A stretch of 64,000 nt of DNA from Streptomyces xanthii (GTDB lineage: Bacteria > Actinomycetota > Actinomycetes > Streptomycetales > Streptomycetaceae). The notes beneath the pieces are model-generated. The model did not search any database. It was not told the DNA's origin and saw nothing but the letters and a program-made list of their open reading frames with translations. How positions within the stretch are numbered: the first letter of the stretch is position 1; the number at the start of each line of letters is the position of its first letter. The position numbers were made by a program, and so were the translations under genes. Shown here in pieces: positions 35,611-43,978 of the stretch. The stretch covers positions 62,001 to 126,000 of the forward strand of contig NZ_CP061281.1 in the NCBI RefSeq assembly GCF_014621695.1, in the 5' to 3' direction.

Positions 35611-36442
35611 CAAGATCCGCTGGACCCCGCGCAGTGTGGTCTCCCATGTGCTGCTCGCGGCGGTCACCCTGCTGTTCCTCGCACCCGTCGTCTACGCCGT
35701 GGCCACCGCGCTCAAACCGCCGGGCGAGACCTTCGCCGACCCGACCGCGCTCACCGGCTCCCACCTGCGCTGGCAGAACTTCGCCGACGTCTTCGACTAC
35801 CTGCCGTTCCAGCGGTTCATCCTCAACGGACTCCTGGTGGCCGTCATCGGCACGCTCGTCGTCCTCACCGCCTCCTCCCTGGGCGCCTACGCCTTCGCCC
35901 GGCTGAAGTGGCGCGGCAGGGACGGCCTCTTCCTGGTCTTCCTCGCGACCCTGATGGTGCCGCAGGAGGTGCTGGTGGTCCCGATGTTCATCCTCATGCA
36001 GGAGTTCGGCTGGGTGAACAGCTACCAGGCGCTCATCTTCCCCTGGGCCTTCACCGCGTTCGGCACGTTCCTGCTGCGGCAGTTCTTCCGCGGGATCCCG
36101 TACGAGCTGCAGGAGGCCGCCACCCTCGACGGCTGCTCGCCCCTGCGCACCTTCCGCTCCGTCATGCTGCCGATCGCCCGCCCCGCGCTCAGCGTCCTCG
36201 CGGTCTTCACCTTCATCGGCTACTGGAACAGCTTCCTGTGGCCGCTCATCATCGTCAACGACGTCAGCGCGCTCGGCACCGTGCCGCTCGGCCTGGAGCT
36301 GTTCTTCGGACAGAACGGCAACCAGTGGCATCTGGTGATGGCCGCCTCCGTCATCTCCCTCGTCCCGACCCTGCTCCTGCTCATCGCACTGCAGAAGCAC
36401 CTGGTGAAAGGCATCGCCGCCACCGGCCTGGCCGGCCGCTGA
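35600..36442 (+). CDS. ABC sugar transporter permease 2 (glycan operon)
   Basis: A 280-residue MalG-type permease with six membrane segments. The EAA loop reads LQEAATLDGCSPLRTFRSVMLPI (about 171-193). ATG 35600 lies inside the 3' end of permease 1, implying coupled translation. Together with the lipoprotein and permease 1 it forms a CUT1 importer lacking its own ATPase. Confidence 0.9.
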   Translation: MSTDKIRWTPRSVVSHVLLAAVTLLFLAPVVYAVATALKPPGETFADPTALTGSHLRWQNFADVFDYLPFQRFILNGLLVAVIGTLVVLTASSLGAYAFARLKWRGRDGLFLVFLATLMVPQEVLVVPMFILMQEFGWVNSYQALIFPWAFTAFGTFLLRQFFRGIPYELQEAATLDGCSPLRTFRSVMLPIARPALSVLAVFTFIGYWNSFLWPLIIVNDVSALGTVPLGLELFFGQNGNQWHLVMAASVISLVPTLLLLIALQKHLVKGIAATGLAGR

Positions 36443-36493
36443 CCCGGCCAGACCGACTGGACGTGTTTCACCGTGGCCTCATAGGAGGATCCC

Positions 36494-37861
36494 CTGCTGC
36501 GCTTCGACCGACGCACCGGTCCCGACCTCGGTGCACACACCCCCGCCTACCCGTCCGCCTCCCTGCCGCGCTGGTACACCGACGCCAAGTTCGGCATCTT
36601 CGTCCACTGGGGCATCTACTCGGTGCCCGCCTGGGGCACGCCCCGCGACCCCGGCGTCCACACCCCCGTCGAGCTGGAGTACGCCCACCATCCCTACGCC
36701 GAGTGGTACGCCAACACCGTGCGCATCGCCGGATCGCCCACCCGGCGGTTCCACGAGGAGACGTACGGCGTGGGCACGTCGTACGAGGACCTGGCCGACC
36801 TGTGGACCGCCGAGCGCTTCGACGCCGACGCGTGGATGTCCCTGTTCGCCGAATGCGGCGCACGCTACGTCGTGCCCACGGCCAAGCACCACGACGGTTT
36901 CTGCCTCTGGGACTCGGACACCACCCCGTTCAGCGCGGCACGCCGCGGCCCCCGCCGCGACCTGCTGGCCGAGCTGAGCGGCGCCGCACGCCGCCACGAT
37001 CTGCGCCTCGGCCTGTACTTCTCCGGCGCCCTCGACTGGCACGTGAGCACGTTGCCGCCGATCCGCTCGCTGACGGACCTGTTCGAACTGCGCCGCAACG
37101 ACAGGTCCTTCGCCGACTACGCACACGCGCAGCTCGACGAACTCGTTCAGCGGTTCCGGCCCGACTACCTCTGGAACGACATCGACTGGCCGGACGACGG
37201 AAAGGGCAGCGGCGACCGGGACCTGGCCGCGCTGTTCGCCCGCTACCTCGAGCAGGTGCCCGACGGATTGGTCAACGACCGCTGGGGCGTGCCGTACCAC
37301 GGCGTGCGCACACGCGAGTACCTGACCGAACAGGAACCGTCCGAGCCGGTGTGGGAGGCGTGCCGGGGACTCGGGCAGTCCTTCGGCCACAACGCGGCCG
37401 AGGACGACCGGCATCTCCTCAGCGCCGCCGAGCTGATCCGGCTGCTCGTCGACATTGTGGCCAAGAACGGCAACCTGCTGCTCAATGTGGGCCCGCGGGC
37501 CGACGGCTCGCTGCCGAAGAGCCAGGTCTCGCGGCTGCGCCGCCTTGGACAGTGGCTACGGGTCAACGGCGAAGCCGTCTACGGCACCCGGCCCTGGATC
37601 CGCCACACCGACCCGGCCGGTCATCCCGTGCGCTACACCACGCGGGAGAAGACCCTGTTCGTGACGGACCTGGCGCCAGACCGGGGACGGCTGGCACCGG
37701 CCCGTGATGTCGCCGAGCTCGCCGCCGGCCGCCCCGCGAGCTGGCTCACCGCGGCCGGCCGTCAAAGAGCGGCCACGGACCCGGACGGCACGGTGATCGT
37801 GCCGGAGGAGCTGCGGGGAGCGGCCGCGGCCGTGCTCGCCATCGAAGGCTGCGTCGCATGA
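36494..37861 (+). CDS. alpha-L-fucosidase, GH29 (first copy), apparent CTG start
   Basis: A 455-residue cytoplasmic GH29 enzyme removing alpha-L-fucose. The essential N-terminal motif WYTDAKFGIFVHWGIYS (about 27-43), KHHDGFCLW (about 131-139) and nucleophile Asp229 in YLWNDIDW are visible. The frame opens after TAG at 36482-36484 and has no ATG, GTG or TTG before the conserved motif. AGGAGG (36483-36488) sits 5 or 8 bases before tandem CTG codons at 36494 and 36497, so CTG is the best start. Starting at GTG 36623 would delete the HWG motif. No signal peptide. 51 bp after permease 2. Confidence 0.85.
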   Translation: MLRFDRRTGPDLGAHTPAYPSASLPRWYTDAKFGIFVHWGIYSVPAWGTPRDPGVHTPVELEYAHHPYAEWYANTVRIAGSPTRRFHEETYGVGTSYEDLADLWTAERFDADAWMSLFAECGARYVVPTAKHHDGFCLWDSDTTPFSAARRGPRRDLLAELSGAARRHDLRLGLYFSGALDWHVSTLPPIRSLTDLFELRRNDRSFADYAHAQLDELVQRFRPDYLWNDIDWPDDGKGSGDRDLAALFARYLEQVPDGLVNDRWGVPYHGVRTREYLTEQEPSEPVWEACRGLGQSFGHNAAEDDRHLLSAAELIRLLVDIVAKNGNLLLNVGPRADGSLPKSQVSRLRRLGQWLRVNGEAVYGTRPWIRHTDPAGHPVRYTTREKTLFVTDLAPDRGRLAPARDVAELAAGRPASWLTAAGRQRAATDPDGTVIVPEELRGAAAAVLAIEGCVA

Positions 37862-37907
37862 CGCAGAGCACCGAGCGATTCACCGACCCACCGACGGAGC
37901 TGTCACG

Positions 37908-39197
37908 ATGACTTCACAACGCTGGTTCACCGAGGCCAAGCTCGGCATCTTCATCCACTGGGGCATCTACAGCGTGGACGGCGTCGCCGAGTCCTGGTCA
38001 TTCTTCGACGGCCGGGTTCCGTACGACCGGTACATGACGCAGCTCGACCGGTTCACCGCCGACCGCTTCGACCCCGACGCGTGGGCGGACCTCTTCGTCC
38101 GCGCGGGCGCCCGTTACGCCGTGCTCACCGCCAAGCACCACGACGGCGTCGCGCTGTGGGACACCGGTGCGAACGACCTGTCGGTGGTCAAGCGCACCCC
38201 CGCCGGACGTGACCTGGTCGCCGAATACGTCGCGGCCCTGCGCCGACGGGACGTCAAGGTCGGCCTCTACTACTCCCACCTGGACTGGTCCCACCCGGAC
38301 TACGCCACGGTGCGCAAGCCCGACCAGGACCCGGCGGAACGCGGCAACCCCTACTCGGTGCCCGCACCCGGCGAAGAGGACCCGGCCCGCTGGGGGAACT
38401 TCCTGGACTTCCACCGGACCCAGGTCCGCGAGCTCCTGGAACGCTTCCGGCCCGACCTCCTGTGGTTCGACGGCGAGTGGGAGCGAACCCCCGAACAATG
38501 GGGCATGGAAGCGCTGGCCGCGGAGATCCGTACCCGCTCCCCGCACACCGTCGTCAACGGCAGACTGACCGGACACGGCGACTACGCGACGCCCGAACAG
38601 GGCGTGCCCATCGAGCCGCCCATCGGCCCGTGGGAGCTGTGCCTGACCATCAACGACTCCTGGGGCCATCAACCCCAGGACACCCACCACAAGTCACCGC
38701 GGCAACTGGTCCGCATCTTCACGGAGACCATCGGCGGTGGTGGCAACCTGCTCCTCGACGTGGGTCCGCAGGCCGACGGCACCATTCTCCCGGAGCAGGC
38801 CGCCCGTCTGGAGGCCCTGGGAGAGTGGATCGGCCGGCACTCCCCCGCCGTGTACGGGACGGACCGGGGGATGCCGCACGGCCACTTCTACGGCCCCTCG
38901 ACGCTCTCCGCCGACCGCAGGACGCTGTATCTCTTCGTCTTCGACCGCCCCAGCGAATTCGTGGTCCTGCGCGGTGTACGCAACGCGGTGACCTCGGTGC
39001 GGGTGCTCGGCGCGGACACGGAGGTACGGCACGAGCGCGTCGGCGGCCTCGACGAGGTGCCCGGATGGGAGTACATCCACCTCACCGACGACCACCTCGA
39101 CCCGCTGTGCACCGTGCTGGCCCTCGAACTCGACGGCGAACTCGACCTCTACCGCACGCACACCCGCGACCAGGCCGCCTCCGATGCCACCCCGTAG
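37908..39197 (+). CDS. alpha-L-fucosidase, GH29 (second copy)
   Basis: A 429-residue GH29 enzyme, only distantly similar to its neighbour. FTEAKLGIFIHWGIYS (about 7-22), TAKHHDGVALWD (about 74-85) and nucleophile Asp188 in LLWFDGEW are present, and the C-terminal beta-sandwich ends LDLYRTHTRD. It lacks a signal peptide, so it acts in the cytoplasm on imported oligosaccharides. The two copies probably differ in linkage preference; that cannot be read from sequence. ATG 37908, 46 bp after the first fucosidase. Confidence 0.9.
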   Translation: MTSQRWFTEAKLGIFIHWGIYSVDGVAESWSFFDGRVPYDRYMTQLDRFTADRFDPDAWADLFVRAGARYAVLTAKHHDGVALWDTGANDLSVVKRTPAGRDLVAEYVAALRRRDVKVGLYYSHLDWSHPDYATVRKPDQDPAERGNPYSVPAPGEEDPARWGNFLDFHRTQVRELLERFRPDLLWFDGEWERTPEQWGMEALAAEIRTRSPHTVVNGRLTGHGDYATPEQGVPIEPPIGPWELCLTINDSWGHQPQDTHHKSPRQLVRIFTETIGGGGNLLLDVGPQADGTILPEQAARLEALGEWIGRHSPAVYGTDRGMPHGHFYGPSTLSADRRTLYLFVFDRPSEFVVLRGVRNAVTSVRVLGADTEVRHERVGGLDEVPGWEYIHLTDDHLDPLCTVLALELDGELDLYRTHTRDQAASDATP

Positions 39198-39234
39198 GCC
39201 CCGGCGACCACCCCTGTCAGCTCACGGAGGAGCC

Positions 39235-40743
39235 ATGCCGACACCCCGTCCCGTGATCGCCGTCGCCGGTCTGGGCATCGAGTCGTCCACGTTCTCCCCG
39301 GCCCGGACCGAGGCCCCCGCCTTCCACCCGCAGCGCGGCACCGACGTCCTCACCCGCTGTCCGTTCCTGGCGCACGGGCAACCCCTGCGCTCCGCCGCCG
39401 ACTGGCATGGTGTCCTGGTCGGCAAGGCCCTGCCCGGCGGAACGGTGACGGCATCCGCGTATGCCGCCCTGTCCGGCGAACTCATCGAGCGCCTCAAGGA
39501 GTTGGGGCCGGTCGACGGCCTCTGGTTCGACATCCACGGTTCGATGACCGTAGAGGGGCTGGACGACGCCGAAGCGCACCTGCTGGCCCGAATCCGCGAG
39601 ACCGTGGGCCCCGACGTCGTCGTGTCCACCTCCATGGACCTGCACGGCAACGTCTCCCGCGCTCTGGTCCACCTGACCGACCTCATCACCTGCTGTCGCA
39701 CGGCTCCGCACGAGGACACGATGGAGACCAAGGAGCGCGCCGCCCGCAACCTCGTCGACCATCTGGCGGGCGGCGGACCGCGTCCGGTGAAGGCGTGGAT
39801 CCCGGTGCCGGTGTTGCTGGCCGGCGAGCAGACCTCGACCCGTGTCGAGCCCGCCCGGAGCGTGTACGCGGCCGTCGACGAGGTGGAGGCGGCCGAGGGA
39901 GTGACGGACGCCGCGGTCTGGGTCGGCTACGCGTGGGCGGACGAGCCGCGCAACCGCGCGGCCGTGGTCGTCACCGGCTCCGACGAAACCGCCGTCACGG
40001 CAGGCGCCGAGCGGCTGGCACGCGGGATCTGGGACGCGCGGCACGACTTCGCCTTCGTCGCCCCGACGGGCACCCTCGACGCGTGTCTCGACGAGGCACT
40101 CGCCTCCACGGCTCGGCCGTACTTCGTCAGCGACACCGGCGACAACCCGACAGCGGGCGGCGCCGGCGACGTCACCTGGAGCCTCGCACGCGTACTGGCC
40201 CGCCCCGAGTTCCAGGATCCGTCCGGACCGACCGTGCTGTACGCCTCGCTCCCGGGCCCGGCCGCGGTCGATGCGGCCGTACGGGCAGGGGTCGGAGCGA
40301 CGGTCACCGTCACCGCGGGCGCCGAGGTCGACGACCGGCACGCCGGGCCCCTCACCATGACCGGCGCGGTGCACGCGGTACGGCACGGCGACCGGGACGC
40401 GCGGACGGAGGTGGTGCTGCGGATCGGCAGCGTCTACGTGATCCTGACCCGGCTGCGCAAGCCGTACCACCACGAACACGACTTCACCGACCTCGCGTTG
40501 AACCCGCGCACGGCCGATGTCGTCATCGTCAAGATCGGCTATCTGGAACCGGAACTCTTCGCCATGGCCGCCGACTGGAAGATGGCACTCACCCCGGGCG
40601 GCGTCGACCAGCACCTCACACGACTCGGTCACCACCGCATCCGCCGGCCGATGTTCCCCTTCGACCCGCGAATGCCCGACCCGGACCTCACCGCCCGGAT
40701 CGTCCCCGCCTCCGACCGTCCGCTCGGCGGGCCCGAGGAGTAA
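39235..40743 (+). CDS. M81-family (MlrC-like) metallopeptidase
   Basis: A 502-residue protein of the microcystinase-C group. Zinc-ligand motifs are visible: Asp and His in STSMDLHGNVS (about 136-146) and CCRTAPHEDTMETKERAARN (about 157-176); the C-terminal MlrC domain begins near VSDTGDNPTAGGAGDVTW (about 302-319). MlrC opens linear microcystin and small peptides; outside that context M81 function is unknown. GGAGGAG at 39226-39232 fixes ATG 39235. Its place between a fucosidase and a mannosidase suggests a role on glycopeptide or amide-linked products, which is inference. Confidence 0.85.
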   Translation: MPTPRPVIAVAGLGIESSTFSPARTEAPAFHPQRGTDVLTRCPFLAHGQPLRSAADWHGVLVGKALPGGTVTASAYAALSGELIERLKELGPVDGLWFDIHGSMTVEGLDDAEAHLLARIRETVGPDVVVSTSMDLHGNVSRALVHLTDLITCCRTAPHEDTMETKERAARNLVDHLAGGGPRPVKAWIPVPVLLAGEQTSTRVEPARSVYAAVDEVEAAEGVTDAAVWVGYAWADEPRNRAAVVVTGSDETAVTAGAERLARGIWDARHDFAFVAPTGTLDACLDEALASTARPYFVSDTGDNPTAGGAGDVTWSLARVLARPEFQDPSGPTVLYASLPGPAAVDAAVRAGVGATVTVTAGAEVDDRHAGPLTMTGAVHAVRHGDRDARTEVVLRIGSVYVILTRLRKPYHHEHDFTDLALNPRTADVVIVKIGYLEPELFAMAADWKMALTPGGVDQHLTRLGHHRIRRPMFPFDPRMPDPDLTARIVPASDRPLGGPEE

Positions 40744-40807
40744 GGGGACACACGGGAGTGACAACGATGTCGCACCCAGTCAGCATTCGATCTCCCAGGG
40801 AGAGCCC

Positions 40808-43800
40808 ATGCGATTGCCGAGACCAGTCCGCCTGGTCCGAATCCTGTCCGTCCTGGCCTCCGCGGCCGTCCTGATCAGCGGGACACCGGCCACGTCCACG
40901 GCCGCGTCCCCCACGGCGGGACCGTCGTTCCCCGAGGATCCGACGGCCTATGTGAACACCTCGATCGGGAACAACGGGTCGGGCACGACGTTCCCCGGGG
41001 CGGCGCTGCCCTTCGGAATGGTGCAGAACAGCCCGGACACCCGGCTCAACTCCTACGCCTCGTACGACTACGCGGACTCGGAGATCCTCGGATTCAGCCA
41101 GACGCATCTGTCCGGCGTCGGCTGCCAGACCAACGGGAACATCCGCCTGATGCCGGTGCCCGGCGCGTTCCCCGGGACGCGGCCCGAACAGCAGGCGGCC
41201 GGCTTCAGCCACGCCGACGAGAAGGCCGAGCCCGGCTACTACAAGGTCGGCCTGGACAACGGAGTGAGCGCCGAGCTGACGGCGACCGCGCGGACCGGAT
41301 GGCAGCGCTACACCTTCCCGGCGAACGCCGACCGGCGGACCGTGGTGGTCAACGTCGGCTCCAGCAACGGCTACACGTACGCCGGTCACGTGGATGTCGT
41401 CGGCGACGACACGGTCGAGGGCTGGATCACCGGCGGCAACTTCTGCTGGGAGACGGGCAAGGAGCGGTACAAGGTCTTCTTCAGCGCCAAGTTCGACCGG
41501 GCCTTCGACATCTTCGGCACCTGGGCCGACGGAGGTGACGTCGCCTCCGGCCGGCGGTCGGCCGCCATCAGCGGGACGCCGTCGGACGGTTCGCGGGCCG
41601 ACGGCGGCGCGATGGTCGGATTCAGCGGCGGCGGCCAGGTGGGTGCGGCCGTCGGCATCTCCTACACCTCGGTCGACGGCGCCCGGCTCAACCGCCGTAC
41701 GGAGAGCGCGGAGCAGACCTTCGACTCGGTGAGGGCGGCCGCCCACCGGACCTGGGCGCGCCAGCTCGACCGGCTGCAGGTGGCTGGCGGCAGCGAAGCC
41801 GACCTGCGCACCTTCTACTCCGCGCTGTACCGCGCGACGCTCCATCCGTCGGTCGGTTCCGACGTCGACGGGCGTTACATGGGCTTCGACAAGAAGGTGC
41901 ACCGCAGCGACCGGCCGTACTACCAGATGCTCTCGCTGTGGGACACGTACCGGACGCAGAACCAGCTCGTCGCGCTCCTCGAACCGCGCCGCGCCACCGA
42001 CATCGCGAAGTCGCTGCTGCACGTCTACCAGGACGGCGGCTGGCTGCCGCGCTGGGCTCTCGGGGCGAGCGAGACCAACGTGATGAGCGGCGAGGGCCCG
42101 ACGCCGTTCATCACCTCCCTGTACGCCCGCGGACTGCTCGACAAGCCCACCGCGCGCGCCCTGTTCGACGCGCTGTGGAAGAACGTCACCCAGGTGCCGT
42201 CGGACCAGTCGGTGTTCCGCGGCCGCGACGGCAACCCGACGTACACGCGAAACGGCTGGATCGGCTACCAGGACAAGGGCGGCTACACCTGGGGCGACTC
42301 CCGTCAGGCCGGGTCCGCGACGCTGGAGTACGCGCTGGCCGACTGCGGTCTCGCCGGCATGGCCGGCGGTCTCGGTGAGACGGCGAAGGCGAAGACGCTG
42401 CGGGCACGGTGCGGGAACTTCGCCGACGAGTGGGACTTCGGCGTGAGTTCGAAGGGCTTCGACGGCTTCCCGCGCGCCCGCACACCTCAGGGCACCTGGG
42501 CCGGGAGCTCCGATCCGACGCAGAGCACCGGCTTCCACGAGGGCACCGCGTGGCAGTACCAGTGGCTGGCGCAGCAGGACGCTCCGGGCCTGTTCGCACT
42601 GATGGGCGGAAAGGCCAAGGCGCAGCAGCGTCTCGACACCTTCTTCGACATGCCGGAACTGCTGCGCGACCACACCGGGGTGGCGAAGAAGTCGTGGGTC
42701 GTCGGGGCGTACGACTACCACAACAACTTCGCGTTCAACCCGAACAACGAGCCCGATCTGCACGCGCCCTGGATGTACGCGTGGACGGATCAGCCGTGGA
42801 AGACCTCGGCGGTGCTGCGCGCCGCGCAGCCGCTGTTCACGGACGACGCCTACGGCATGCCCGGCAACGACGACCTCGGCACTCTCTCGTCCTGGTCGGT
42901 CTGGTCGATGATCGGCTTCTACGAGGTGATGCCGGGCTCCGCCGAGTACGTGCTCAGCGCGCCGATGTTCGACCGGGTGCGGATCCAGCCGGACGGCGGC
43001 CGGCCCGTCGACATCGTGGCGCCGGGTGCGGACCGCTCGAAGCTGCAGTACGTGTCATCCGTGCGGGTCGGCGACCGGGCCTGGACGAAGTCGTGGATCA
43101 AGCACGGTGATCTGCTGAACGCGGGTACCGTCCGGTTCGCTCTGACCTCCGACCCGTCGAGCACCGACTGGGGCCGGGGAAGCGACGCTCAGCCACCGCG
43201 GCACGGCACGACGGACGCCGGGGTGCGGCCGTACTCCTCGCTGCCCGATGCCAGTCCGGCGCTCCTCGCACCGGGCGGAAGCCTCAAGGCGAGCGTGGGC
43301 GCCGCCAATCTCACCGGCTCCCGGGCCGAGGTCACCTTCACCGCCGACGCGTCCGACGGCATCACCGTGACACCGTCCTCGGGCCGGCTGAGCGTCGACG
43401 CCGGTGGCCGGGCGGCCACCGAGGTGACGGTCGCCGCGGGCGACTCCGCCAAGCCCGGCCCGCGCACCGTCGAGGTCACGATGACCGACACGTCGACCGG
43501 TGAGCCGCTGGGCAGCACGTTCCTCTCCCTGAAGGTCACCTCGCTGTCGTACGGCAAGCCGGCCACGCAGAAGAGCACCGCCTGGGGCGGTGTCGCGGCA
43601 CGGGCCGTCGACGGCAACACCGACGGCAACTACACCGTCGGGTCGGTCACTCACACCGCCGAGGACGGCTCACCGGAGCCCTGGTGGCAGGTCGACCTCG
43701 GCGCCTCGAAAGCCATCTCCGACGTCACGGTGTGGAACCGCACCGACTGCTGCTCGGAGCGCCTGACCGACTACTACGTCCTCGTCTCCGACACCCCGTT

Positions 43801-43978
43801 CACCGGCGACTCGCTCGCCGATGCGCTCGCCCAGCCCGGTGTGACCGCCGTCCACCGCACGGACACCGCCGCCACGCCGACCGAGGTCCCGGTGCGGGCC
43901 TCGGGACGCCATGTCCGCATCCAACTCGCCACCAATACTCCCCTGTCGCTCGCCGAGGTCGAGGTGAACCCGTCATGA
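40808..43978 (+). CDS. secreted GH92 alpha-mannosidase with C-terminal fucolectin-like domain
   Basis: A 1056-residue secreted enzyme: Sec signal (1-33), GH92 N- and C-domains (about 40-780), a NEW3-like beta domain (about 815-915) and a galactose-binding-fold domain (about 920-1056). Catalytic candidates are Glu578 in GFHEGTAWQYQW and Asp688/689 in GMPGNDDLGTLSSWSVW. GH92 enzymes are Ca2+-dependent exo-alpha-mannosidases acting on N-glycans. The last domain contains NRTDCCSER, matching the RxDx4R of F-type (fucose-binding) lectins. ATG 40808 follows GGGAGAG. It overlaps the GH20 gene by four bases. Confidence 0.92.
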   Translation: MRLPRPVRLVRILSVLASAAVLISGTPATSTAASPTAGPSFPEDPTAYVNTSIGNNGSGTTFPGAALPFGMVQNSPDTRLNSYASYDYADSEILGFSQTHLSGVGCQTNGNIRLMPVPGAFPGTRPEQQAAGFSHADEKAEPGYYKVGLDNGVSAELTATARTGWQRYTFPANADRRTVVVNVGSSNGYTYAGHVDVVGDDTVEGWITGGNFCWETGKERYKVFFSAKFDRAFDIFGTWADGGDVASGRRSAAISGTPSDGSRADGGAMVGFSGGGQVGAAVGISYTSVDGARLNRRTESAEQTFDSVRAAAHRTWARQLDRLQVAGGSEADLRTFYSALYRATLHPSVGSDVDGRYMGFDKKVHRSDRPYYQMLSLWDTYRTQNQLVALLEPRRATDIAKSLLHVYQDGGWLPRWALGASETNVMSGEGPTPFITSLYARGLLDKPTARALFDALWKNVTQVPSDQSVFRGRDGNPTYTRNGWIGYQDKGGYTWGDSRQAGSATLEYALADCGLAGMAGGLGETAKAKTLRARCGNFADEWDFGVSSKGFDGFPRARTPQGTWAGSSDPTQSTGFHEGTAWQYQWLAQQDAPGLFALMGGKAKAQQRLDTFFDMPELLRDHTGVAKKSWVVGAYDYHNNFAFNPNNEPDLHAPWMYAWTDQPWKTSAVLRAAQPLFTDDAYGMPGNDDLGTLSSWSVWSMIGFYEVMPGSAEYVLSAPMFDRVRIQPDGGRPVDIVAPGADRSKLQYVSSVRVGDRAWTKSWIKHGDLLNAGTVRFALTSDPSSTDWGRGSDAQPPRHGTTDAGVRPYSSLPDASPALLAPGGSLKASVGAANLTGSRAEVTFTADASDGITVTPSSGRLSVDAGGRAATEVTVAAGDSAKPGPRTVEVTMTDTSTGEPLGSTFLSLKVTSLSYGKPATQKSTAWGGVAARAVDGNTDGNYTVGSVTHTAEDGSPEPWWQVDLGASKAISDVTVWNRTDCCSERLTDYYVLVSDTPFTGDSLADALAQPGVTAVHRTDTAATPTEVPVRASGRHVRIQLATNTPLSLAEVEVNPS

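Noticed and set aside
36623..37861. GTG at 36623 as the start of the first fucosidase
   Set aside because: It would delete the conserved GH29 N-terminal strand and HWG motif; an AGGAGG site lies properly before CTG at 36494-36497.
40688..42763. 691-codon open frame opposite the GH92 gene
   Set aside because: Low-information Arg/Val/Gly composition and no motifs; GH92 on the other strand is intact.
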